Shown here: positions 1-7,643 of the stretch, one piece after another
Position numbering within the stretch: position 1 is the stretch's first letter
Layout of the letters: the number at the start of each line of letters is the position of its first letter
From: Oligella sp050920755
GTDB taxonomy: Bacteria; Pseudomonadota; Gammaproteobacteria; Burkholderiales; Burkholderiaceae_B
Assembly: GCF_050920755.1 (NCBI RefSeq)
Contig: NZ_CP158480.1
Coordinates: forward strand, 1,364,001-1,428,000
Length of the DNA: 64,000 bases
Direction of reading: 5' to 3'
The notes under the pieces: generated by a model
What the model was told of the DNA's origin: nothing
The model's database searches: none
The model's input: only the letters and a program-made list of their open reading frames with translations
Made by a program: the position numbers and the translations under genes

Positions 1-842
1 CGCCTATTGCCTTATTAATTCGCAACCAGGATCAACGCAGCAAAGACTATGCAAATATCAGTGACCGTTTCAGACCGGGACATGCCGATTATAGTTATTG
101 GGCTAAATACGGGATCCGTGACCCTCGCGGCGGCGGTCGTTCCTCTGCGCGCTTAACTGCACCTACAGTGGCGGCGGGTGCGGTGGCTAAAAAGTGTCTA
201 GCGCTACGTTATGGTACGCGAATTCGCGCTTATATGAGTCAATTGGGTCCTATACAGATTCCCTTTCAGAGCTGGGAAGAGGTGTCGAATAATCCGTTTT
301 TTGCGCCTAATGCCGAGATTATCCCGGAATTGGAAGCCTTTATGGATCAATTACGTCGTGATGGGGATTCCATTGGTGCGCGCATTGAAGTAGTGGCTTC
401 AGGGGTACCTGCCGGCTTAGGCGAACCGATTTATGATCGTTTAGATGCCGATATCGCGCATGCCATGATGGGGCTTAATGCGGTTAAGGCGGTTTCCATT
501 GGTGCCGGCTTTGATTCAGTCAGTCAGCGCGGTTCCGAGCATGGTGATGAAATCACGCCGGATGGCTTTTTATCTAATCAGGCCGGCGGTATTTTAGGTG
601 GTATCTCCAGTGGACAGGATGTCACCGTATCGCTGGCGATTAAGCCTACCTCCAGTATCCGTGTCGAGCGTCGTTCAGTGACCACCGCTAATGAGCCCAT
701 CATGGTGCAGACATTAGGTAGACATGACCCCTGTGTCGGTATCAGAGCGGCACCCATTGCTGAGGCATTATTAGCGGTTATTTTGATGGATCATAGTTTA
801 CGTCAAGCTGCTTACGCCGAATATAAAGGCAATGAAGCGTGA
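1..842 (+). CDS. aroC: Chorismate synthase, 3' part (5' end outside window)
   Basis: Chorismate synthase removes phosphate from 5-enolpyruvylshikimate-3-phosphate to give chorismate, the last step of the shikimate pathway, using reduced FMN in the cytosol. The reading frame is open from base 3 to the TGA at 840-842, so the first part of the gene lies left of the window. Visible family signatures are FRPGHADYSYW and RDPRGGGRSSAR (FMN and substrate site) near the start, and RHDPCVGIRAAPIAEALLA near the C-terminus. About 280 codons are present and the family is usually about 350-360 residues, so roughly the first 70-80 residues are missing. An internal ATG/GTG would give a falsely short protein; the conserved sequence upstream of base 168 shows the frame is coding from the window edge. 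Confidence 0.97.
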   Translation, partial: PIALLIRNQDQRSKDYANISDRFRPGHADYSYWAKYGIRDPRGGGRSSARLTAPTVAAGAVAKKCLALRYGTRIRAYMSQLGPIQIPFQSWEEVSNNPFFAPNAEIIPELEAFMDQLRRDGDSIGARIEVVASGVPAGLGEPIYDRLDADIAHAMMGLNAVKAVSIGAGFDSVSQRGSEHGDEITPDGFLSNQAGGILGGISSGQDVTVSLAIKPTSSIRVERRSVTTANEPIMVQTLGRHDPCVGIRAAPIAEALLAVILMDHSLRQAAYAEYKGNEA

Positions 843-950
843 AATTTGATATAATTTTACTAATGAAAATTGATTGTCTATAGAGTATTTCTATTCATAA
901 TCATTACTATCATTTTCAAAGCACTTTTTACACCACTTATAGGGAATCGT

Positions 951-1343
951 ATGAGTAAAGAAATCGTTTTTTCCGACAAAGCGCCGGCCGCTCTTGGCCC
1001 ATACTCTCAAGCAGTTAGCAGTAGTGCCAATTCTATAGTGTTTATTTCCGGTCAATTAGGTTTAAATCCAGAAACCGGTGAGTTAGTTTCCTCTCAGTTC
1101 GAAGAGCAGGTTAGACAGGCCATGAGCAATTTGGCTGCGGTTATTGAAGCTGCCGGTGCCAGCATGGAAGATATTCTACGTGTCGGTCTTTATCTGACCG
1201 ACTTAAATAATTTCGGTATTGCGAACAGCGTGATGCAGGAGCTATTCCCTGAGCCGTATCCTGCCCGTTCAACCATTGAAGTATCCGCTTTACCTAAGGG
1301 TGCACAATTCGAGATTGACGCTGTTTTAGGCGTAAATAAATAG
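951..1343 (+). CDS. ridA: RidA family enamine/imine deaminase
   Basis: RidA (YjgF/YER057c/UK114) hydrolyses reactive 2-aminoacrylate and related enamines released by PLP enzymes, protecting PLP enzymes in the cytosol. The frame stays open upstream to 870, but the ATG at 951 is preceded by AGGGAA and starts the family-typical 130-residue protein. The 27 extra upstream residues are a hydrophobic, low-quality extension. Visible signatures are GPYSQAV near residue 16, ISGQLG, and the C-terminal PARSTIEVSALPKGA containing the substrate-carboxylate-binding arginine. It lies between aroC and recG on the same strand. Confidence 0.95.
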   Translation: MSKEIVFSDKAPAALGPYSQAVSSSANSIVFISGQLGLNPETGELVSSQFEEQVRQAMSNLAAVIEAAGASMEDILRVGLYLTDLNNFGIANSVMQELFPEPYPARSTIEVSALPKGAQFEIDAVLGVNK

Positions 1344-1368
1344 TTATTAAATTATTGCCAAGCGCATA

Positions 1369-1440
1369 GGGGTGCTTATGTTTAATGCCCTGGATGCCTT
1401 TGACGGCTTAGTCGTTTAGAAGGCTTAGCATAAAGCACCC
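1369..1440 (+). terminator. Nested inverted repeat between ridA and recG (possible terminator)
   Basis: Arms 1369-1380 (GGGGTGCTTATG) and 1429-1440 (CATAAAGCACCC) pair with one bulge. Inside them GCCTT 1396-1400 pairs with AAGGC 1420-1424, and GAC 1402-1404 pairs with GTC 1411-1413. The 3' side is followed only by a weak T-containing stretch. It may end ridA transcription or be a structured leader of recG; the fold is hand-drawn and not calculated. Confidence 0.4.
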
Positions 1441-1467
1441 TTATTACTGCCGGGAAATTGCCTTAAG

Positions 1468-3576
1468 ATGGTGCATAGCAAAAAGTCTGCCTTAACCGCT
1501 ACCGAGCAAAAACTTCACTCGCTCGGCTTAGTTGAGCCAATGGACTTTGTGTTGCATATTCCATTGCGCTACGAGGATCATAGCCGTATTCATAAAATAT
1601 CCGAACTCACTCCGGGCATGCATGCCCAATTAGAGGGTACTATCAGTTCGGTGCAGGTAGTAAATCGCGGACGCCGCCAATTAACCGCCACTTTTAAGGA
1701 CCAAAGCGGCGCTATTCAGTTGCGTTGGTTAAATTTTTATCCTAATCAAAAAACCGCACTTGAAAAAAAAGGGCTTTTTAGAATTCGTGGCGAGGTGCGT
1801 GGTAGTTACCAATGGGGCTTAGAAATGGTACACCCCAAAATGCTTAAAGCGGGTGAAACCTTAAAAAATAACTTAGTACCCATTTATCCCACCACCGCAG
1901 GCCTCAGTCAGGAGGTTTTGAGTGCAGCCGTTCATAAGCATTTAAAAAACTGCATACTGGAAGACACGCTATCAGAAGAAATCCGTCAACGTTTTAATTT
2001 GATGGAGATTAATCAGGCCATACGGTTTTTGCATGAGCCGCCATTGGGCACGGATATCGAAGCGCTGCAACAGCGCTATCATCCGGCTTGGGAGCGTTTA
2101 AAATTTGATGAAATGCTGGCTCAACAAATCGCCATGTTTTTAGCGCGTCAGCAACGCAGTGCTTTGAAAGCCTATGCACTTTCCACCATTCAGGGTGCGC
2201 TTTATCAAGAAATACTGAAGCGTTTTTCCTATCAATTAACGGCAGCCCAAACTCGCGTGTTGGCTGAAATCAGCGGCGATTTGGGGCGTACCTTTCCCAT
2301 GCATCGATTGATTCAAGGTGATGTAGGGAGTGGTAAAACCATTGTGGCTGCTTTAGCGGCGACTTTTGCCTTAGCGCAGGGTTTACAAGTGGCCTTAATG
2401 GCACCGACCGAAATTTTAGCAGAGCAGCATTATCGTAAAATCAGCGAATGGTTTGCGGATACGGACATCAGCGTTCTGTGGTTAAGCGGTAGTATTAAAG
2501 CGAAGGACAAGCGCGAGGCCTATGAGGCCATTGCCAATGGTCAGGCGAAATTTATTGTCGGCACTCAAGCGTTAATTCAAAAAGACGTTCATTTTAAGCA
2601 ATTAGCTTTGGTCATCGTTGATGAACAGCATCGTTTCGGTGTGGGACAGCGTTTAAGTCTTAGTGAAAAGGGACTGATTGAGGATGCCGAGACGCTCTCA
2701 GATAAGCAGAGCACAACAACTGCAGTGGATTTATTAGCGCCCGATCCTATTATTTATCCGCATCAGTTAAATATGAGTGCTACCCCCATTCCTCGTACTC
2801 TGGCCATGACTTTTTTATCGGATCTGGATGTTTCCGTGATTGATGAATTACCGCCGGGACGTCAACAGGTTGAAACCAAACTACTGGATAATAAACGCCG
2901 TGATGAATTAATCAGTTTGATTGCCAACGCCTGCCGTGATGGTAAGCAGGTGTATTGGGTTTGTCCTTTGGTGGAAGAGAGTGAGGCGCTGCAATTACAA
3001 ACAGCCGAAGAAACCTATGAACGTCTGGCCGCCGAACTGGACGGCATTCGTGTGGGTTTAGTGCATGGCCGCTTAAAAAGCGATGAGAAAAACCGCATTA
3101 TGAGTGACTTCCAACAGCATCAGATTGATGTATTGGTGGCCACCACAGTGATTGAGGTAGGGGTTGATGTACCTAATGCCAATATCATGGTGATTGAGCA
3201 TGCCGAGCGTTTCGGCTTGGCGCAATTACATCAGCTGAGGGGGCGTGTTGGACGAGGACAGGATAAGGCGATTTGCCTATTACTCTTTCAGCAGCCTTTA
3301 TCCGAGCTGGCTAAGCTACGCCTAAAAGCCATGTATGAAACGACTGACGGCTTTGAAATTGCACGTCGTGATTTAGAGCATCGCGGTCCGGGTGAGTTTT
3401 TGGGTTTAAAGCAATCCGGCACCACTCTCACACGTTTTATTAATATTGAAGAGGATGTAGCGATTGTTGAAGCGGCCAAAGCCTTTGCAGCGGAATTTGT
3501 GCAACAGAATCCGAGTAAAGCCATTGCTCATCAACAGCGCTGGGTCGGTATGAGTGCTGATTATTTACGTTCTTAA
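1468..3576 (+). CDS. recG: ATP-dependent DNA helicase RecG
   Basis: RecG remodels stalled replication forks and branch-migrates Holliday junctions. The 702-residue protein has the N-terminal wedge (OB-fold) region with RYEDHS near residue 35, the Walker A motif GDVGSGKT at about 282-289, the DEQH box at 385-388, SATPIPRTLAMT from about 437, and the C-terminal helicase motif HQLRGRVGRG. Length is near the family norm (about 690). Between the DEQH box and SATPIPRT, residues about 403-430 form an insertion relative to the short loop in E. coli RecG. The ATG at 1468 precedes the first conserved segment. It is followed 37 bases later by oxyR on the same strand. Confidence 0.97.
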   Translation: MVHSKKSALTATEQKLHSLGLVEPMDFVLHIPLRYEDHSRIHKISELTPGMHAQLEGTISSVQVVNRGRRQLTATFKDQSGAIQLRWLNFYPNQKTALEKKGLFRIRGEVRGSYQWGLEMVHPKMLKAGETLKNNLVPIYPTTAGLSQEVLSAAVHKHLKNCILEDTLSEEIRQRFNLMEINQAIRFLHEPPLGTDIEALQQRYHPAWERLKFDEMLAQQIAMFLARQQRSALKAYALSTIQGALYQEILKRFSYQLTAAQTRVLAEISGDLGRTFPMHRLIQGDVGSGKTIVAALAATFALAQGLQVALMAPTEILAEQHYRKISEWFADTDISVLWLSGSIKAKDKREAYEAIANGQAKFIVGTQALIQKDVHFKQLALVIVDEQHRFGVGQRLSLSEKGLIEDAETLSDKQSTTTAVDLLAPDPIIYPHQLNMSATPIPRTLAMTFLSDLDVSVIDELPPGRQQVETKLLDNKRRDELISLIANACRDGKQVYWVCPLVEESEALQLQTAEETYERLAAELDGIRVGLVHGRLKSDEKNRIMSDFQQHQIDVLVATTVIEVGVDVPNANIMVIEHAERFGLAQLHQLRGRVGRGQDKAICLLLFQQPLSELAKLRLKAMYETTDGFEIARRDLEHRGPGEFLGLKQSGTTLTRFINIEEDVAIVEAAKAFAAEFVQQNPSKAIAHQQRWVGMSADYLRS

Positions 3577-3613
3577 GCTGTCTTGACGGGAATTATTTAT
3601 AGGGTTTATTTTT

Positions 3614-4546
3614 ATGACATTAACTGAATTAAGATATATTGTGGCTGTAGCTCGTGAACGTCATTTCGGACGTGCTGCAGAAACTTGCTATGTCAGTCAG
3701 CCCACCTTATCCGTGGCGATTAAGAAATTGGAAGATGAATTAGGCGTGATGATTTTTGAGCGTGGCGGCACCGAAGTCGGTATTACCGCTATCGGTATGC
3801 AAATTATTAATCAGGCGCGTAAGGTTTTGGAAGCCAGTTCAGAAATCAAAGAAATAGCCCGTCAAGGTCATGATCCTTTAACCGGTCCACTTAAGGTCGG
3901 CGTTATTCATACGGTAGGGCCTTATTTATTACCTTATCTGATGCCTATTCATATGCAATTAAATCCCCATATGCCTTTGGTATTGCAAGAGAGTTTTACC
4001 GTGCGTTTAGTGGAAATGCTGCGTCAAGGGGAGATAGATTGTGCCATTATCGCTGCGCCGGTACCGGATAGCGGTTTGGACTTTCTCAGTCTTTATGAGG
4101 AGAAATTTATTCTTGCGGTGCCTGCCGATCACCGTTGGGCTCATCTAAAAAGTATCAATATCGATGAATTAAAGGATGAGACCATGTTGCTCTTAGGTAA
4201 TGGTCATTGCTTTAGAGATCAGGTGTTAGAGGCCTGCCCGGAGATGTCGCCGTTTTCTTCTTCGATTGACGGCATTCAGCGCTCCTTTGAGGGTTCCTCG
4301 TTAGAGACGATTCGTCATATGGTCGCTTCCGGTTTAGGTATTACCCTATTGCCTGAGAGTGCTTTATCCTTTGATGATTATGCGAAGCGTCAGGATAAGA
4401 TTAGATATATCCCGATTGAAGCGCCGGCCCCGTCCAGAGAAATCGTACTGGTTTGGCGCAAAAGCTACACACGCCAAGCGGCGATCAGAGCCTTGGCCGA
4501 CTCGGTAGAGAAGGCTTGCTTGCCGTTTAAAATGCACGATGCCTGA
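3614..4546 (+). CDS. oxyR: OxyR, LysR-family hydrogen-peroxide-sensing regulator
   Basis: OxyR activates peroxide-defence genes after a disulfide forms between two cysteines. The 310-residue protein has the N-terminal LysR winged helix-turn-helix (residues about 14-44, FGRAAETCYVSQPTLSVAIK) and a periplasmic-binding-fold sensor domain. The segment GHCFRDQVLEAC places cysteines exactly at residues 199 and 208, the positions of the redox pair in E. coli OxyR, which separates it from generic LysR regulators. It follows recG. Its 3' end converges with the Mrp operon with only 24 bases between stops and no clear terminator. Confidence 0.96.
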   Translation: MTLTELRYIVAVARERHFGRAAETCYVSQPTLSVAIKKLEDELGVMIFERGGTEVGITAIGMQIINQARKVLEASSEIKEIARQGHDPLTGPLKVGVIHTVGPYLLPYLMPIHMQLNPHMPLVLQESFTVRLVEMLRQGEIDCAIIAAPVPDSGLDFLSLYEEKFILAVPADHRWAHLKSINIDELKDETMLLLGNGHCFRDQVLEACPEMSPFSSSIDGIQRSFEGSSLETIRHMVASGLGITLLPESALSFDDYAKRQDKIRYIPIEAPAPSREIVLVWRKSYTRQAAIRALADSVEKACLPFKMHDA

Positions 4547-4570
4547 TAGAGCAATCGCAGCCCGGTAGAT

Positions 4571-4897
4571 TTAATGATCCTCAATATCCTGTCGGGCTTG
4601 TTTTAACACATAAGAGCGCATTAACAAGGTCCATGAAATAGGGGAGGTCAAGAAAATAAAAATCACCACCAACATTTCATGGAAAAATAGCCGATCACCC
4701 AAGCCATAGGATACCAGCATCGAGGCCACCATTAAAAACCAAAGGCCCAGACTGTTACCCAGCGTGGGCGCATGGATACGCTTTCTGAAATACAATATAT
4801 TAAGCAGACCGAAATTACCGATTAAGGTCACGAGGCCGCTGAGGATAATTAGGATTGAAGCGATAATTTCAATCCATAATGGAATCTCCTGTGTCAT
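4571..4897 (-). CDS. mrpG: Mrp Na+/H+ antiporter subunit G
   Basis: Last gene of the Mrp (Mnh/Sha/Pha) antiporter operon. The 108-residue protein is small and hydrophobic with three predicted membrane segments. It shows the family pattern of a GNFGLLNILYFRKRIHAPT segment after the first helix, followed by LGNSLGLW. MrpG is needed for assembly and activity of the inner-membrane complex that exports Na+ in exchange for protons. It overlaps mrpF by 4 bases (ATGA), indicating translational coupling. Confidence 0.93.
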   Translation of the reverse strand: MTQEIPLWIEIIASILIILSGLVTLIGNFGLLNILYFRKRIHAPTLGNSLGLWFLMVASMLVSYGLGDRLFFHEMLVVIFIFLTSPISWTLLMRSYVLKQARQDIEDH

Positions 4898-5172
4898 GGC
4901 TCAATTACCTCACCGCGTAATAAAAATTTAGCCATTGCAGCCGTAGTTACAAAGCCTAATAAAGCAATTAACAAACCAATATCAAAATACCAAGGCGTTC
5001 TAAATAAAATACCCAAGGTAAAAACTAACAGCATGCAATTAATATAAGTCACATCGGCACTCAGTACGCGATCCTGCGGCGTAGGTCCTTTAATACCTCG
5101 ATATAAGGTAAAGATATTAGATAGGGCATAGCAAGCGATGGCAAAGTAGCAGGCAAAATTCAGTAAACCCAT
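4894..5172 (-). CDS. mrpF: Mrp Na+/H+ antiporter subunit F
   Basis: MrpF is a 92-residue hydrophobic subunit with three membrane segments. The family signature GPTPQDRVLSADV lies between helices 1 and 2 and GFVTTAAMAKFLLRG near the end. It overlaps mrpE upstream by one base and mrpG downstream by four. It acts as a structural part of the membrane antiporter; no separate enzymatic role is known. Confidence 0.94.
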   Translation of the reverse strand: MGLLNFACYFAIACYALSNIFTLYRGIKGPTPQDRVLSADVTYINCMLLVFTLGILFRTPWYFDIGLLIALLGFVTTAAMAKFLLRGEVIEP

Positions 5173-5663
5173 TATTCAAAAATCTCCATCAACAAAGGCT
5201 CATAACGTTTTTGTACCGTATGATGCCAATCCTCTTCAGACATCAAGCCGAATACATGCAAGCGTAGGATATAGCCATTTTCCGTTAAACCGCTCCAAAC
5301 CGTACCGGGTACATAATTAATAATGCAAGCCAATAAAGCAATCGCATGCGGGTCTCTTAAACTTAAAGGAATATTCACAAAGCCGGCCACCGGTTGTTTG
5401 GACGGCTTAGCAGTCAGTATGAGGCGCATTACGTGGACATTGGATAGGTAAATATCCTTTAATACAATAAAAAACAGCTTAATCATGGCACCGATTCGAC
5501 GAGGATAAGCCTGATCGGGTCTCAGTCGAGTCGATAAAAGGATTAAACTGAAGGATAAGACAAAGCCCAGCGTTAGTTGTCCCAGGGATAGGCTACCGGT
5601 CAGCATAATCCACATCACAAACAACGCCATGGTCATGGGGATCCAGAAGAATAAGCTTCTCAT
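5172..5663 (-). CDS. mrpE: Mrp Na+/H+ antiporter subunit E
   Basis: MrpE is the least conserved Mrp subunit; the 163-residue length is usual. Two N-terminal membrane segments are followed by a soluble domain with IKLFFIVLKDIYLSNVHVMR and the conserved ALLACIINYVPGTVWSGL. Position between mrpD (one base gap) and mrpF (one base overlap) confirms the identity. Confidence 0.93.
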   Translation of the reverse strand: MRSLFFWIPMTMALFVMWIMLTGSLSLGQLTLGFVLSFSLILLSTRLRPDQAYPRRIGAMIKLFFIVLKDIYLSNVHVMRLILTAKPSKQPVAGFVNIPLSLRDPHAIALLACIINYVPGTVWSGLTENGYILRLHVFGLMSEEDWHHTVQKRYEPLLMEIFE

Positions 5664-5664
5664 A

Positions 5665-7287
5665 TTAATGGGCTCCTTGTAGTGCTTGTTGTTGCATCAC
5701 GGCATTAATATATAAAAACGGCTCATCCAGGGATAAAGCGATATTATTCATTAACTCCATCACCGGATTGGCAAAAATGCTGATTAATACACAAGCACTT
5801 AATAATAAAATAATAGGCGCCGCTTCTCGGGAACTGAGCTTCGGTCGATTTACCTGCTCCGGCATCCAGAAGGTCAAAATACCGGTACGCATATAGGCAA
5901 TTAAGGCAGCAAGCCCCGATAAAATCAAAAAGCTTAATAATAACCAAGTATGGATAGCTGAAATCTCAAAGTTATTCAGCTTTAATACATTGGAAAGTAG
6001 CGCAATTTTACCGATAAAGCCGGATAAAGGCGGCAAGCCTATAATGACCAAAGCCGCAATAATATAGGCAATGCCTAAAAAAGCAAAGGCACCGGGTACG
6101 GTTAAACCGATGACTTGCCCGCTATAGTCCGTATCCTCATCTTCATCCAAGCCAAAGGCCTCCATACTTACTGAAATTACGGCACTCTCGAAGTGGTCAA
6201 TACGACTGATTAATTCCACCAATAAAAACAAAGCACTGGAGGCTAAGACCGAGCTGGTTAAATAGTAAAGAGAGGGACCGGTCATCGAAACACCGGGCAT
6301 ACCAAGCGCAGAAAGTAAAACCCCTGAGGATAAAATCACACTATAGCCGACTAAGCGACCAATTTGCTTTTCCGCAAGCACACCGATGGCACCGAAGGCC
6401 AGCGTAGCAATACCGATATAGAACATCCACTCACCCCCAAAGGCCGCAGGCGCACCCGAGGGCAGTAACAGCGAACCGACTCGTAACAAGGCATAAATAC
6501 CGACCTTGGTCATTACGGCAAACATAGCCGCAACCGGAGCACTGGCTGCGGCATAGGCATTGGCCAGCCAGAAATTTAGTGGCCAAGCGGCAGCTTTAAT
6601 CAAAAATGCCACACCCAGAATCGAACAGGCCGTTTCAAATAATAAACGGTCCCTGGCACCTAAGGCACCGGCTTTAGCAGCAATTTCAGCAAAATTCAGG
6701 GTACCGATTATCGAGTAAACCATCGAAATACCGATTAATAATAAAGAGGCACCCACCATATTGATGGTGACATAAAGCATACCCGAGCTTACTTGGCGTG
6801 AACCGGAACCATGCAATAACAAACCGTAAGAGGCGGCCAAAAAGACCTCGAAAAACACAAAGAGATTAAATAAATCGCCGGTTAAAAAAGCGCCATTTAA
6901 ACCCATCAAAATAAACTGTAAGAGGGGATAAAAATGAATCCCCACCCGATGCCATAGTGCGGTCGAAAAGGTCAGCGAGGTTAAACCCAAAAAGGCGGTC
7001 AGACAAAGCATTAACGCCGCCAATTGGTCGGCTACTAACACAATACCGAGAGGCGCCTGCCAATTACCCAATAAATAGACGGCAATATTATTGGTCCACT
7101 CAACCTCTGAAAAACCACTGGTATAGAGTAATAACTCAAGGGCAACGGCTAATTGTGCCAACACTGAAGCAAAGGAAATAAAGGTATTTAAAGCGCGTCT
7201 TTTTTCTTTGAGCAAAATCATCAGTCCCCCGGCAAGAAGGGGAATAATAATCGGCAGAATGGGTAAATGCACTACAAAATGACTCAT
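5665..7287 (-). CDS. mrpD: Mrp Na+/H+ antiporter subunit D
   Basis: MrpD belongs to the proton-pumping antiporter family shared with respiratory complex I subunits NuoL/M/N. The 540-residue protein is almost wholly hydrophobic, with about 14 membrane segments. Visible family segments are LTGDLFNLFVFFEVFLAASYGLLL (containing the conserved helix-5 glutamate), FLIKAAAWPLNFWLANAY (conserved lysine) and GLPPLSGFIGKIALL. An acidic loop (GLDEDEDTDYSGQ) sits in the second half. The start overlaps mrpC by four bases. Confidence 0.95.
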   Translation of the reverse strand: MSHFVVHLPILPIIIPLLAGGLMILLKEKRRALNTFISFASVLAQLAVALELLLYTSGFSEVEWTNNIAVYLLGNWQAPLGIVLVADQLAALMLCLTAFLGLTSLTFSTALWHRVGIHFYPLLQFILMGLNGAFLTGDLFNLFVFFEVFLAASYGLLLHGSGSRQVSSGMLYVTINMVGASLLLIGISMVYSIIGTLNFAEIAAKAGALGARDRLLFETACSILGVAFLIKAAAWPLNFWLANAYAAASAPVAAMFAVMTKVGIYALLRVGSLLLPSGAPAAFGGEWMFYIGIATLAFGAIGVLAEKQIGRLVGYSVILSSGVLLSALGMPGVSMTGPSLYYLTSSVLASSALFLLVELISRIDHFESAVISVSMEAFGLDEDEDTDYSGQVIGLTVPGAFAFLGIAYIIAALVIIGLPPLSGFIGKIALLSNVLKLNNFEISAIHTWLLLSFLILSGLAALIAYMRTGILTFWMPEQVNRPKLSSREAAPIILLLSACVLISIFANPVMELMNNIALSLDEPFLYINAVMQQQALQGAH

Positions 7288-7628
7288 TCATTGCTCTCCT
7301 CACCATCCACATGGTCAGTATTGGTTAAACCGCGCTGTGCCAGTAGTAAGACCAGAAATAATGCCGTGGTCGCAAAACCAATCACAATCGCTGTTAAAAC
7401 CAGCGCCTGAGGAATGGGATTAGCATAGTTTTCAGGATTGACGATCGCTTCACCATTGAGAATCGGAGGCATTCCCACGCTTAATAGACCACCACCGAAG
7501 ATAAAAAGATTGACCGCATAACTTAGTATTAATAAGCCCATAATCACTTGAAAGGTTCGGGAGCGCAGAATCAACCAAACACCGGAACCGGTAAGAATAC
7601 CGATGGATAAGGCAAAAACAATTTCCAT
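7284..7628 (-). CDS. mrpC: Mrp Na+/H+ antiporter subunit C
   Basis: MrpC is the NuoK-like subunit. The 114-residue protein has three membrane segments and the signature PIPQALVLTAIVIGFATTAL in the last helix, as in the family. It lies 15 bases downstream of mrpAB and overlaps mrpD by four bases. The C-terminus is hydrophilic and acidic (DHVDGEESNE). Confidence 0.95.
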   Translation of the reverse strand: MEIVFALSIGILTGSGVWLILRSRTFQVIMGLLILSYAVNLFIFGGGLLSVGMPPILNGEAIVNPENYANPIPQALVLTAIVIGFATTALFLVLLLAQRGLTNTDHVDGEESNE

Positions 7629-7643
7629 AAAGTGAATTCCTTT

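Noticed and set aside
870..950. N-terminal extension of RidA from the earliest in-frame start
   Set aside because: The 27 residues are unlike any RidA N-terminus, and the ATG at 951 has AGGGAA upstream and gives the standard 130-residue protein.
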